62,314 nucleotides of DNA from assembly GCA_024234635.1 (NCBI GenBank), contig JACKNX010000020.1:1-62314 (forward strand). Direction: 5' to 3'. Source of the stretch: Pseudomonadales bacterium. GTDB taxonomy: Bacteria; Pseudomonadota; Gammaproteobacteria; Pseudomonadales; Azotimanducaceae. Under the pieces are notes generated by a model. The model saw only the letters and a list, made by a program, of their open reading frames with translations, ran no database searches and was not told where the DNA came from. The position numbers and the translations under genes are program-made. Below, one piece after another: positions 44,176 through 51,763 of the stretch (position 1 is the stretch's first letter; every line of letters begins with the position of its first letter).

Positions 44176-44963
44176 GGGCGGTACCTTGCGAGGAAATTGG
44201 CAAGTGCCGAGTTGAAGGCGTCGGCGTCTTCCATGTTCACGCCATGACCGGTATCCAGTTCAGCGACTTCCAGATTGGGCATGTGGGAGCGGGCGAATTC
44301 CGCAAACGGCGCAAAGCGGGTTTCGCGCATGCCCTGGATGAGCAGCGTGGGCACGCTGTTGCGCGCCACAAGATCGCGCACGCTGATCTCCGGCGTGGTG
44401 TAGGCCATGACATTGGCGATGCCCAGTGGCGAATGCGTGGCCGCGTCGTCAAGCAACGGGGTTTTCACGACCTCCGGCAGCCGTTTCGCATGCCGGGGAT
44501 GCACCGCGATGCGGTCGATGGCCGCATGCCCCTGCTCGATGAACTTCAGCCGGCCGTTTTCGCCGCCCTCCCGCCATGCTGCCTGCTGCGCTGCATCCGC
44601 CAGTGCGGACGTGGAATTGGTGAACGCCTGTGCCAGCACGCGCTGCGGCCAGGTCAGCGCGTAGCGCAGCGTCAGCCCGGCTCCCAGGGAGTAGCCGCAC
44701 AGGAACCAGCGTTCGACCCCCAGCGAGGCGCGGATGGTATCAAGGGACGCCGCCAGCGCGGCTGGTGTGTACGCCCCAGGGTCTTCCGGTGCCGGCGATC
44801 GGGCGTGGCCAGGCAGCTCCACCACTACCGGCCGGCACACCGCGGACAGTGCCGCCAGGTTCGGCTGCCACTGGGCGCGGCTCATGAGGAAACCGTGCAC
44901 GAGCAGCAGATAGGGCCCGTTGCCCGGGTGGACTTCGTGGTAGAGGGGGGGAGGGTTGGTCAT
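44172..44963 (-). CDS. alpha/beta-fold hydrolase
   Basis: A 263-residue protein from ATG 44963. Nucleophile elbow GYSLGAG (Ser92), oxyanion HGF (residues 23-25), acid Asp likely in the C-terminal half and His in DTGHGVNME. The substrate is unknown. The stop overlaps the TTG start of the acyltransferase, so they are linked. A lipid or ester substrate would fit that neighbour. Confidence 0.85.
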   Translation of the reverse strand: MTNPPPLYHEVHPGNGPYLLLVHGFLMSRAQWQPNLAALSAVCRPVVVELPGHARSPAPEDPGAYTPAALAASLDTIRASLGVERWFLCGYSLGAGLTLRYALTWPQRVLAQAFTNSTSALADAAQQAAWREGGENGRLKFIEQGHAAIDRIAVHPRHAKRLPEVVKTPLLDDAATHSPLGIANVMAYTTPEISVRDLVARNSVPTLLIQGMRETRFAPFAEFARSHMPNLEVAELDTGHGVNMEDADAFNSALANFLARYRP

Positions 44964-45088
44964 GCCGCAGTCAGTCGTGGAGCCTGGGTGGCAGGATAAC
45001 GCCCGGGAGCGTCTGTGGCTCGGTCGGCGGCGTTGTACCGTGGGGGCTGTTACGCTGCGTCAGGTCTGATCGGTGGAGATTCCGGCCC

Positions 45089-45595
45089 ATGAACGGGGAT
45101 ACGCACACTGTCCTGGTGGTGACCACGGGCGGCACCATCGACAAGGTGTATTTCGATGCCTTGTCGGAATTTACCGTGGGCGCGTCCATGGTGGGCGAAC
45201 TATTGCGGGAAGCCCATGTGGACGCGCCATTCCGCATCGTGGAGCTGCTGCGCAAGGACAGCCTGGAGCTGACCGATGAGGACCGCGCGCTGATTGCCGG
45301 TTGCGTGGCTGCCGCCGACGAAACCGCTGTGGTGATCACGCACGGCACCGACACCATGACCGTCACCGCGGAACGGCTGCGGGCCGAGCCCGGCTGTGCC
45401 GGCAAGACCATCGTGCTGACCGGCGCCCTGGCCCCCGCGCGGTTTGCCCATTCGGACGCCACCTTCAACGTCGGCATGGCCTTTGCCGCCGTGCAGTGCC
45501 AGCCTCCCGGCGTGTACCTGGTCATGAACGGCCAGGTATTCACGGCCGGCAAGGTGCGCAAGGACCGCGCCAACAATCGCTTCGAACGCGTCTGA
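45089..45595 (+). CDS. asparaginase-like protein, N-terminal domain only
   Basis: A 168-residue protein from ATG 45089. It has the asparaginase motifs TTGGTID (residues 12-18) and THGTDTM (84-90), but stops where type I/II enzymes have a second domain (full-length is about 320-350 residues). No frameshift or homologous piece follows it. It may form a functional dimer-type enzyme, or act as a glutamyl-tRNA-amidotransferase-like fold. The next gene, a D-aminoacylase-like amidohydrolase, starts 67 bp later on the same strand. Confidence 0.72.
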   Translation: MNGDTHTVLVVTTGGTIDKVYFDALSEFTVGASMVGELLREAHVDAPFRIVELLRKDSLELTDEDRALIAGCVAAADETAVVITHGTDTMTVTAERLRAEPGCAGKTIVLTGALAPARFAHSDATFNVGMAFAAVQCQPPGVYLVMNGQVFTAGKVRKDRANNRFERV

Positions 45596-45662
45596 TCCGC
45601 GGACGTGCGCCGCCCGACAAAGTGGTAGAGTCTGCGCAGTAATTCGCGAGGGGAGAACGCTC

Positions 45663-47369
45663 ATGTATGACCTGCTCATCCGCAACGGCATGGTGGTGGA
45701 CGGCTCCGGCGGCGCCCGTTACCGGGCGGACGTCGCGGTGCAGGACGGCCGCATCGTGCGCATCGGCCGACTCAATGAACGGGCGAAGCAGACCATCGAC
45801 GCTGACGGGCAGGTGGTGAGCCCCGGTTTCGTGGACGGCCACACCCACATGGATGCGCAGATCTTTTGGGATCCCATCGGCCAATGTTCCTGCTACCACG
45901 GCGTGACCAGCGTGGTAATGGGCAACTGCGGCTTCACGCTCGCCCCCTGCAAGTTCGACGACGCCGACTACGTATTCCGCAACCTGGAACGTGCCGAAGA
46001 CATCTCGCGCGACGCCATGCTGGCGGGCATCGACTGGAACTGGGAGACCTTCCCCCAGTTCATGGACACCGTGGATGCGCTGCCCAAGGGCATCAACTAC
46101 GCCGGCTATATCGGCCATTCGGCGCTGCGTACCTACGTGATGGGCGAGCGTGCGTTCTCCGAAGTCGCCACCGACGACGACATGAACCGCATGGCGGCCA
46201 TTGCCAAAGAGGCCGTGCAGAAGGGCGCCATCGGCTTTTCCACCTCGCGCACACTCAACCACATCACCGCGGACGACCGGCCCGTGGCCAGCCGCATCGC
46301 CGACTGGGAGGAAGTGCGTCGCATTGTCATGGCCATCGGCGAAACCGGCCGTGGCGTGTTCGAGATTGCCGGCGAAGCCCCCGGCCGCAATCCCGAACGC
46401 ATGCGCGAGTATTTCGACCGCCTGAAGAATCTGGCCGTGGACTCGGGTGTTACGCAGACCTGGGGCATGTTCAGCGTGCGTTTTGCCCCGGACTTCTGGC
46501 GCCCGTACTTCGACCTGCTGAACGAAACCGCCGCCGCCGGCGGTCGCATGGTGGCGCAGGTGCATTCGCGCTCCCTGTCCACGCTGCTCTCCTTCGAAGG
46601 CCACACCCCCTTCGACGGCTGGGACGTATGGCGCGACTTCCGCGCCCTGCCGCTGGCCGAGCAGCAGGCGCGGCTGAAGAGCGACGCCATCCTCCGCCAG
46701 CGCCTCATCGAGGTGGCTTCGCAGCCCTACACCGGCCCCCGCGTCGTGGGCGCGGAAGCCCGGCCCCCGGAATGGGACTGGGTGTATCCGCTGGATGACA
46801 TGCAGGTGGACAAGCCCAGCATGGCGGAGCTTGCGCGCGCCAAAGGCGTGCACCCCGTGGAACTGATGCTGGACATGGCCGTGGCCAGGGACATGAAGAT
46901 GTTCTTCCGCCAGCCCATCGCCAACGAGAACCAGAACGACGTGCTGGAAATGATGAAGCACCCGCGCTCCGTCGTGACCTTCTCCGACGCCGGCGCCCAC
47001 GTTGCGCAGATCATGGACGCTTCGCTGCAGACGCACCTCCTGAGTTACTGGGTGCGCGAACGTGAGGCGTTCACCCTGGAAGAAGCCGTGCGCCAGATCA
47101 CCTACGACACCGCCACCCTGTGGGGTCTGCATGACCGTGGCCTCATCCGCGAAGGCCTGGCCGCTGACCTTGTGGTTTTCGACCCGGACACCGTGGGCGC
47201 CCGTCTGCCGGAAATGGTGCACGACCTTCCCGCGGGCGCGAAGCGTCTCAAGCAGGTTGCCACGGGTATCAGGCACACCATCGTTGGTGGTGAGGTGCTG
47301 CTCACGGACAACCAGCACACCGGCGCGCTGCCGGGACGCTTCATCCGGGCGGGTGCTGGGCAGCGGTGA
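45663..47369 (+). CDS. N-acyl-D-amino-acid deacylase-like amidohydrolase
   Basis: A 568-residue protein from ATG 45663, after GAGGGGAG. HxH metal motif GHTHMDAQ (His60, His62), then GNCGFTLAPC, and the late TFSDAGAH motif typical of the amidohydrolase-3/D-aminoacylase family. The full TIM barrel and both small beta-domains are seen. It hydrolyses N-acyl or ring-amide bonds. Some relatives carry a carboxylated Lys; I do not identify it here. It probably shares a transcript with the asparaginase-like gene. Confidence 0.85.
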   Translation: MYDLLIRNGMVVDGSGGARYRADVAVQDGRIVRIGRLNERAKQTIDADGQVVSPGFVDGHTHMDAQIFWDPIGQCSCYHGVTSVVMGNCGFTLAPCKFDDADYVFRNLERAEDISRDAMLAGIDWNWETFPQFMDTVDALPKGINYAGYIGHSALRTYVMGERAFSEVATDDDMNRMAAIAKEAVQKGAIGFSTSRTLNHITADDRPVASRIADWEEVRRIVMAIGETGRGVFEIAGEAPGRNPERMREYFDRLKNLAVDSGVTQTWGMFSVRFAPDFWRPYFDLLNETAAAGGRMVAQVHSRSLSTLLSFEGHTPFDGWDVWRDFRALPLAEQQARLKSDAILRQRLIEVASQPYTGPRVVGAEARPPEWDWVYPLDDMQVDKPSMAELARAKGVHPVELMLDMAVARDMKMFFRQPIANENQNDVLEMMKHPRSVVTFSDAGAHVAQIMDASLQTHLLSYWVREREAFTLEEAVRQITYDTATLWGLHDRGLIREGLAADLVVFDPDTVGARLPEMVHDLPAGAKRLKQVATGIRHTIVGGEVLLTDNQHTGALPGRFIRAGAGQR

Positions 47370-47456
47370 GGTGAGGTGAACCCATGTGGTTCCGTCGGTC
47401 CAGTGACAAACGCTGAGTGAGATGCCGGGTCAGAAGGAAAGACGTATCGGCGCGAC

Positions 47457-47497
47457 CGCCTCATGGCGTTTTGCTTCGCAAAACGCGGGGTCGGCTT
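47457..47497 (+). repeat. hairpin module 1 (inverted orientation), upstream of tRNA-Arg
   Basis: CGCCTCATG (47457-47465), then a 9-bp perfect stem GCGTTTTGC/GCAAAACGC with TTC loop (47466-47486), then GGGGTCGGCTT (47487-47497). The same tags, reverse-complemented, flank modules 2 and 3. Confidence 0.85.
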
Positions 47498-47518
47498 AGG
47501 GGGTTGGTGCCTGGAAGT

Positions 47519-47549
47519 GCGCAATTCGCTTCGCGAATTGCGCTGGGTT
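47519..47549 (+). repeat. inner hairpin, left of tRNA-Arg, with TGGGTT tag
   Basis: An 11-bp perfect stem GCGCAATTCGC/GCGAATTGCGC with TTC loop (47519-47543), followed by TGGGTT (47544-47549). Its mirror copy lies right of the tRNA. Confidence 0.85.
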
Positions 47550-47590
47550 GCCAAGAAAGGCGGGCTCGGTCAGACTGCGCCCCCGCCAAC

Positions 47591-47667
47591 GCGCCCATAG
47601 CTCAATTGGATAGAGCACCAGGCTTCGAACCTGGGGGTTCGGGGTTCGAGTCCCTGTGGGCGCGCCA
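47591..47667 (+). tRNA. tRNA-Arg (anticodon TCG)
   Basis: A 77-nt gene with encoded CCA. The acceptor stem GCGCCCA pairs with TGGGCGC, the D-arm is GCTC-loop-GAGC, the anticodon stem CCAGG/CCTGG encloses loop CTTCGAA (anticodon TCG), and the T-arm is CGGGG-TTCGAGT-CCCTG. It reads CGA codons. It sits at the centre of a nested set of hairpin repeats. Confidence 0.97.
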
Positions 47668-47672
47668 TTCCA

Positions 47673-47704
47673 GCGCAATCCGCGTAGCGGATTGCGCGAA
47701 CCCA
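47673..47704 (+). repeat. inner hairpin, right of tRNA-Arg, with AACCCA tag
   Basis: An 11-bp perfect stem GCGCAATCCGC/GCGGATTGCGC with GTA loop (47673-47697), then G and AACCCA (47699-47704). The tag is the reverse complement of TGGGTT of the left inner hairpin. Confidence 0.85.
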
Positions 47705-47713
47705 GAGTCTAAA

Positions 47714-47754
47714 AAGCCGACCCCCTATTCCGCGAAGCGGAATAGCATGAGGCG
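47714..47754 (+). repeat. hairpin module 2, downstream of tRNA-Arg
   Basis: AAGCCGACCCC (47714-47724), 9-bp perfect stem CTATTCCGC/GCGGAATAG with GAA loop (47725-47745), then CATGAGGCG (47746-47754). It is the inverted partner of module 1, but the stem sequence is different while fully paired. Confidence 0.85.
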
Positions 47755-47803
47755 TTGCAGTCGTGCGGCTGAATGCGTTCTCACCGTCACCAATTCCGGC
47801 AGC

Positions 47804-47842
47804 GCCGACCCTGCGATTCGCTGTGCGAATCGCCATGAGGCG
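47804..47842 (+). repeat. hairpin module 3
   Basis: GCCGACCC (47804-47811), a T, 9-bp perfect stem GCGATTCGC/GCGAATCGC with TGT loop (47813-47833), then CATGAGGCG (47834-47842). Same tags as module 2, new stem. The rest of 47843-48096 holds no gene and no clear signal. Confidence 0.82.
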
Positions 47843-48096
47843 CGTTCTATCCGTTGTCTGGCCTTTCAAGTAGCGAAGCGTAGCCTCCAGTAGTGCTCGC
47901 CGGGACGGCAACCACATGAAACGTGCCGGATCAGGTGCATCTGCCGGTTGCTGATTCGATTTGGGGTAAGCTTCGCGGGCAGGCGGAAAGCGCGCTGATC
48001 CTTGCTGAGCTTTCTTCCTGACATGCATATTCACGTGAAGCGGTCTGCAGCCCTTTGATGGCAGGCAAATCTTCCAGCACACAGAAGGAACCGAAC

Positions 48097-49140
48097 ATGC
48101 CACCCGTTTTCCAGCTCACTGAATACACCCACCATATTGCCAACCGCCGAATCCACACCCGTACCTCCGGTCCGACCGACGGACCTCTGATCATCTTCGT
48201 CCACGGCTGGCCGGAACTGTCCCTGTCCTGGCGCCATCAGCTCCCAGTGCTGGGTGCTCTCGGTTTTCATGCGGTGGCCCCGGACATGCGCGGCTACGGA
48301 AACTCCAGCGTCTACGCGCGTCACGAGGACTATGCCCAGGAACTCGTCGTGGGCGACATGCTGGCACTGCTCGATGCACTGGGCCGTGACAAAGCCATCT
48401 GGGTCGGCCATGACTGGGGTAGTCCCACGGTGTGGAACATCGCGAGCCACCACCCGGATCGGTGTCACGGCGTCGCCAGTTTATGTGTTCCGTATTTCAC
48501 GCTCGAGCGCGGTCTGGAACACGCCATCAGTCTGGTTGATCGCGCGGTTTACCCGGCCGACCAGTACCCTGCGGGTCAGTGGGACTATCAGCTTTTCTAT
48601 CTGGAAGACTTCCAGAAGGCGACGCAAACGTTTGAAGCCAACACCCGCAACACCGTGCAACTACTGTTTCGCAAGGGGGATCCGGCAGGACAGGGAAAAC
48701 CAGCGGCAACCGCCAGCACCCGTGCCAACGGCGGTTGGTTTGGTCCACTTGATGCTGCGCCGGAAGTTCCCATCGATACGGATGTGGTTTCCGAGACGGA
48801 CGTGGAAATTTACGCCGAGTCCCTCAGCCGAAACGGTTTTTTCGGTCCGGATTCCTATTACATGAATCACCAGGCCAACGCTGCCTATGCGGCAAGTGCC
48901 GTGAATGATGGTCGCCTCGACCTTCCGGTTCTGTACCTTGCGGCTCGTTACGACTATGTGTGCGAATCCGTCCGCTCAGGCGCAGCGGCGCCCATGCGTG
49001 AGATGTGCAGCGATCTGGATGAACTGATCATCGACAGCGGCCACTGGATGGCGCAGGAGCGACCCGTGGAGGTCAATTCGGCACTTGTTTCCTGGCTGGC
49101 GCGCAAGTTGCCCGATGTGTGGCCAAAACCTGGAAAATAA
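48097..49140 (+). CDS. epoxide-hydrolase-like alpha/beta hydrolase
   Basis: A 347-residue protein; ATG 48097 is chosen because GAAGGA lies just upstream. HGWPE (oxyanion, residues 36-40) and GHDWGS (nucleophile Asp106) are epoxide-hydrolase/haloalkane-dehalogenase signatures; the catalytic His is in DSGHWMAQE near the end. HGxP followed by an Asp nucleophile favours soluble epoxide hydrolase. The substrate is unknown. No signal peptide is seen. Confidence 0.87.
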   Translation: MPPVFQLTEYTHHIANRRIHTRTSGPTDGPLIIFVHGWPELSLSWRHQLPVLGALGFHAVAPDMRGYGNSSVYARHEDYAQELVVGDMLALLDALGRDKAIWVGHDWGSPTVWNIASHHPDRCHGVASLCVPYFTLERGLEHAISLVDRAVYPADQYPAGQWDYQLFYLEDFQKATQTFEANTRNTVQLLFRKGDPAGQGKPAATASTRANGGWFGPLDAAPEVPIDTDVVSETDVEIYAESLSRNGFFGPDSYYMNHQANAAYAASAVNDGRLDLPVLYLAARYDYVCESVRSGAAAPMREMCSDLDELIIDSGHWMAQERPVEVNSALVSWLARKLPDVWPKPGK

Positions 49141-49172
49141 CTTCATTTCGGGTAGGCGAATACCAAACACTT

Positions 49173-49493
49173 CTACCCATGAATCGCCTCCACATGCGGA
49201 AACTCCATCGCAGGCTTCCCACCGCGCGCCTCGCAAAGGGCCTCCATCGCCTCCCAGATCGCCATCACCTGCGCATCCCCATGCGCACGCTCGAGCCCAC
49301 CATCGAACCAGTCGAACAGCTCGAAGTACACCGGCTCGCCGTTGTCCTGCTCCCTGCCCCGATACTGGCGAGAGGGCGAGTCCGTCACCATGCCGAGTCG
49401 ATATAACGTCGGCCAGTGCCGCTTCAACAGTGCCTCGAACGCAGCCTCACTGCCGCGTTTCACCCGATACTGACAGAGTACGGTGTTGCTCAT
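49173..49493 (-). CDS. small dimeric alpha-beta-barrel-type protein (unknown function)
   Basis: A 106-residue protein from ATG 49493. The pattern of two betaalphabeta units (VLCQYRVKRGSEAAFEALLKR and VYFELFDWFDGG) recalls NIPSNAP or antibiotic-biosynthesis-monooxygenase folds, but the match is not strong. It follows the BaeR-like terminator and converges on the epoxide-hydrolase gene. Confidence 0.6.
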   Translation of the reverse strand: MSNTVLCQYRVKRGSEAAFEALLKRHWPTLYRLGMVTDSPSRQYRGREQDNGEPVYFELFDWFDGGLERAHGDAQVMAIWEAMEALCEARGGKPAMEFPHVEAIHG

Positions 49494-49556
49494 GGGTCTC
49501 GTCCGAACGCGGTACCTGCGGGAAATCTGCGCCAAGTCTGGGGTGCACGCAAGCAT

Positions 49557-49580
49557 AAAAAAAACGCCTGAAAGCAGGCG
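49557..49580 (-). terminator. rho-independent terminator behind the BaeR-like gene
   Basis: On the minus strand a perfect 6-bp stem CGCCTG/CAGGCG (49565-49580, loop 4) is followed by a run of eight T (49557-49564). It ends the peroxidase-kinase-regulator operon. Confidence 0.85.
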
Positions 49581-49592
49581 AGGCGGGAAAAC

Positions 49593-50276
49593 CTACTCCA
49601 ATTTATACCCGACCCCATAGATCGACCGCACCAGCTCCGCATCGCCACCGGCATCCGTCAACTTCCTGCGGATGTTCTTCACATGACTGTCCACCGTACG
49701 GTCATTCACCACGCGGTGATCGTCGTATGCGGCCTGCATAATATGGTCGCGCGAAAACACCCGTCCCGGCGAGCCAGCCAGCAGGCCCAGAATGCGCATC
49801 TCAACCGGCGTCAGCTCCAGCACCTGCTCTCCGTATCGGCACGAGAACCGCGCGGGATCGATGGTGATCTCGCCATACCGCAGCAGTCCGGCATCGCCCG
49901 ATTGGCTGTCCATTGCGACCCGTCGCAGAATGGCCTTCATACGCGCCACCACCTCGCGTGGGCTGAACGGCTTGCAGATGTAATCATCTGCCCCCAGTTC
50001 CAGGCCGATCAGCCGATCGATCTCATCCACCCGGGCCGTTAGCATCACGATAGGTACCGTGGAGAAACCGCGTACCTCCCGGCAGATGCTCAGCCCATCC
50101 TTGCCGGGCAACATCAGGTCCAGCACGACCAGCGACGGCGGCGCGCGTCGAATCGCTTCCACCACGCCATCCCCCGAATACAGAACCTCCACGGCATACT
50201 GCTCCTTGCGGCAGTAGTCGCGCAGCACATCGGCAATCTTCGGTTCGTCGTCAACGATGAGAATGCGGGGTTGCAT
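49593..50276 (-). CDS. OmpR-family response regulator, BaeR-like
   Basis: A 227-residue regulator from ATG 50276. Receiver domain: acidic D9/D10, phosphorylation site Asp53 in VLDLMLPGKDG, and Lys in CKPFSP. A winged-helix DNA-binding domain follows (LTPVEMRILGLLAG...VNDRTVDSHVKNIRRKL). It is the last gene before the terminator, 68 bp after the kinase gene. BaeR activates envelope-stress and efflux genes; the regulon here is unknown. Confidence 0.9.
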   Translation of the reverse strand: MQPRILIVDDEPKIADVLRDYCRKEQYAVEVLYSGDGVVEAIRRAPPSLVVLDLMLPGKDGLSICREVRGFSTVPIVMLTARVDEIDRLIGLELGADDYICKPFSPREVVARMKAILRRVAMDSQSGDAGLLRYGEITIDPARFSCRYGEQVLELTPVEMRILGLLAGSPGRVFSRDHIMQAAYDDHRVVNDRTVDSHVKNIRRKLTDAGGDAELVRSIYGVGYKLE

Positions 50277-50344
50277 ATTGCCAGTCGCTCAACAGGGAAG
50301 CCAACACATGAAGGCTATCGACAGCCACATTGATAACTGCCTTT

Positions 50345-51742
50345 TCATACGCAGGGTAACCGCACCGTCACCCGCAGACCACCCAGCGGTGATGCATCTG
50401 CGTGAACCTCTCCCCCGTGTGCCGAGACGATGTTCCGGCAGATCGCCAGTCCCAGGCCAGCCCCTGCACGCGCCCGGCTGCGCGACGCTTCCGTGCGATA
50501 CAACGGCTCGAACAATAGCTCCAACTGGTCCTCGGTGACGCCAGGCGGACTGTCATCGAACGTGACTACCACACTATTGCCGTCCGTCTGCGCGGAGCAG
50601 CGAATCGCACCAGGTACATCGGTATACGCCAGGCTGTTGCGCCACAGATTGACGAACAGTTGCTCCAGCCGCGTCGCATCGCCGCGCACCGTCAGCGCGT
50701 CGCCAAAGACGGTTTCAACGGACAATCCTTCCGGCGTATCACCCGGCACAACGCGCAGCAGCAATGCCCGCAGGTCCAGCGCCGTAAATTCGTAGCGCAG
50801 TCCACCCGCCTCGGACAACGCCAGCTGGAACAGGTCTTCCACCAGATGCCGCAGCCGTGTCACTTCCTGGTCGAACGAATGAAGCTGCTGCAGACTGAGC
50901 TCGCGCACGCCGTCCTTCAACGCCTCCAGTTCCGCCGCCAGCACTGTCACCGGCGTACGCAGTTCGTGGGAGATATTCGCCAGCCAGCTCTGCCTCGCCT
51001 GGCGATTCTCGCCGAGCGTCATGGCCAGTCGCTGAATGCTGGCGCTCAGATCACCCAGTTCATCCGAACGCCGCTCAACCTCCGGTACCGCGTAGTCCCC
51101 GTCGGCCAGCTTGTGCACGTTGCCAATCATGCGACGCAGCGGTGAAGAGAGCGTGCGCGCCACCAGCAGCGAAACCGCCGCGGCCAGCGCCAGCGCGACA
51201 ATGGCGATCACGCTGGTTGCCTGGCGCTGCTGCCGTGAAAACGCCGTGTCCTTGATTTCGCGTATGTTCCGCTGCACGGTCGCCTGCACGAACGCTACTG
51301 TCTCACCATCCACTACCACGGGCACCGACTGTAAATCCTCGGAGAGGCGAACCTCCGGTCCGGCCAACCGTTCGCCGGCAACTGTTGTCAATGTCACGGG
51401 CAGCCCGCGCGGCGGTCGTGGCGGCGGCCGCCCGCCTGGCGGGCCTAACCGGTCAGGCGGCAGCGGTCGTCCGTCGGGTCCTGGTGCGTGCCTGTCCAGC
51501 ACGCGCTGGAACCAGCGCCCGTGAAATCGTGTCCATGAACCTTCGCGACGGTAGTACTCCGCCACCTCGTCAGCCACGTTCTCCAGCCGCTGCTTTTCCA
51601 GCGCGTTCACGTAGTCCAGGAAACCGCGCTCGAAGTTCCAGCGCGCCAGGCTGAGCGTCACCGCGAGCACCATGGCGGTGACGCCCAGCAACGCAATCAT
51701 CAGGCGCGCAGTGATGGAGAGTTTCACGAGTGGTCTGGTCAT
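50345..51742 (-). CDS. sensor histidine kinase, BaeS-like
   Basis: A 465-residue membrane kinase from ATG 51742. Membrane helix 1 at about 13-32, periplasmic domain (33-175), helix 2 at about 176-196, HAMP, then the phosphoacceptor His259 in ISHELRTPV, N-box NLWRNSLAY, and a G-box GAGLGLAIC. The periplasmic part has a Pro/Arg/Gly-rich stretch (about 85-115), unlike E. coli BaeS. It lies 21 bp after the di-haem peroxidase gene on the same strand, which suggests that the sensor reacts to envelope or redox stress. Confidence 0.9.
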   Translation of the reverse strand: MTRPLVKLSITARLMIALLGVTAMVLAVTLSLARWNFERGFLDYVNALEKQRLENVADEVAEYYRREGSWTRFHGRWFQRVLDRHAPGPDGRPLPPDRLGPPGGRPPPRPPRGLPVTLTTVAGERLAGPEVRLSEDLQSVPVVVDGETVAFVQATVQRNIREIKDTAFSRQQRQATSVIAIVALALAAAVSLLVARTLSSPLRRMIGNVHKLADGDYAVPEVERRSDELGDLSASIQRLAMTLGENRQARQSWLANISHELRTPVTVLAAELEALKDGVRELSLQQLHSFDQEVTRLRHLVEDLFQLALSEAGGLRYEFTALDLRALLLRVVPGDTPEGLSVETVFGDALTVRGDATRLEQLFVNLWRNSLAYTDVPGAIRCSAQTDGNSVVVTFDDSPPGVTEDQLELLFEPLYRTEASRSRARAGAGLGLAICRNIVSAHGGEVHADASPLGGLRVTVRLPCV

Positions 51743-51763
51743 ACATGGACAAATCCGTTGGCA

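Noticed and set aside
45540..47318. 592-residue minus-strand ORF opposite the D-aminoacylase
   Set aside because: A GC-shadow in the opposite strand: His/Arg/Gly/Val-rich, no motif, no ribosome site; the forward gene has clear catalytic motifs.
47457..47842. CRISPR-like or integration-site (att) reading of the hairpin cluster around tRNA-Arg
   Set aside because: No regular spacers, repeats are palindromic with variable stems, no cas or integrase genes nearby, and no direct duplication of the tRNA 3' end.
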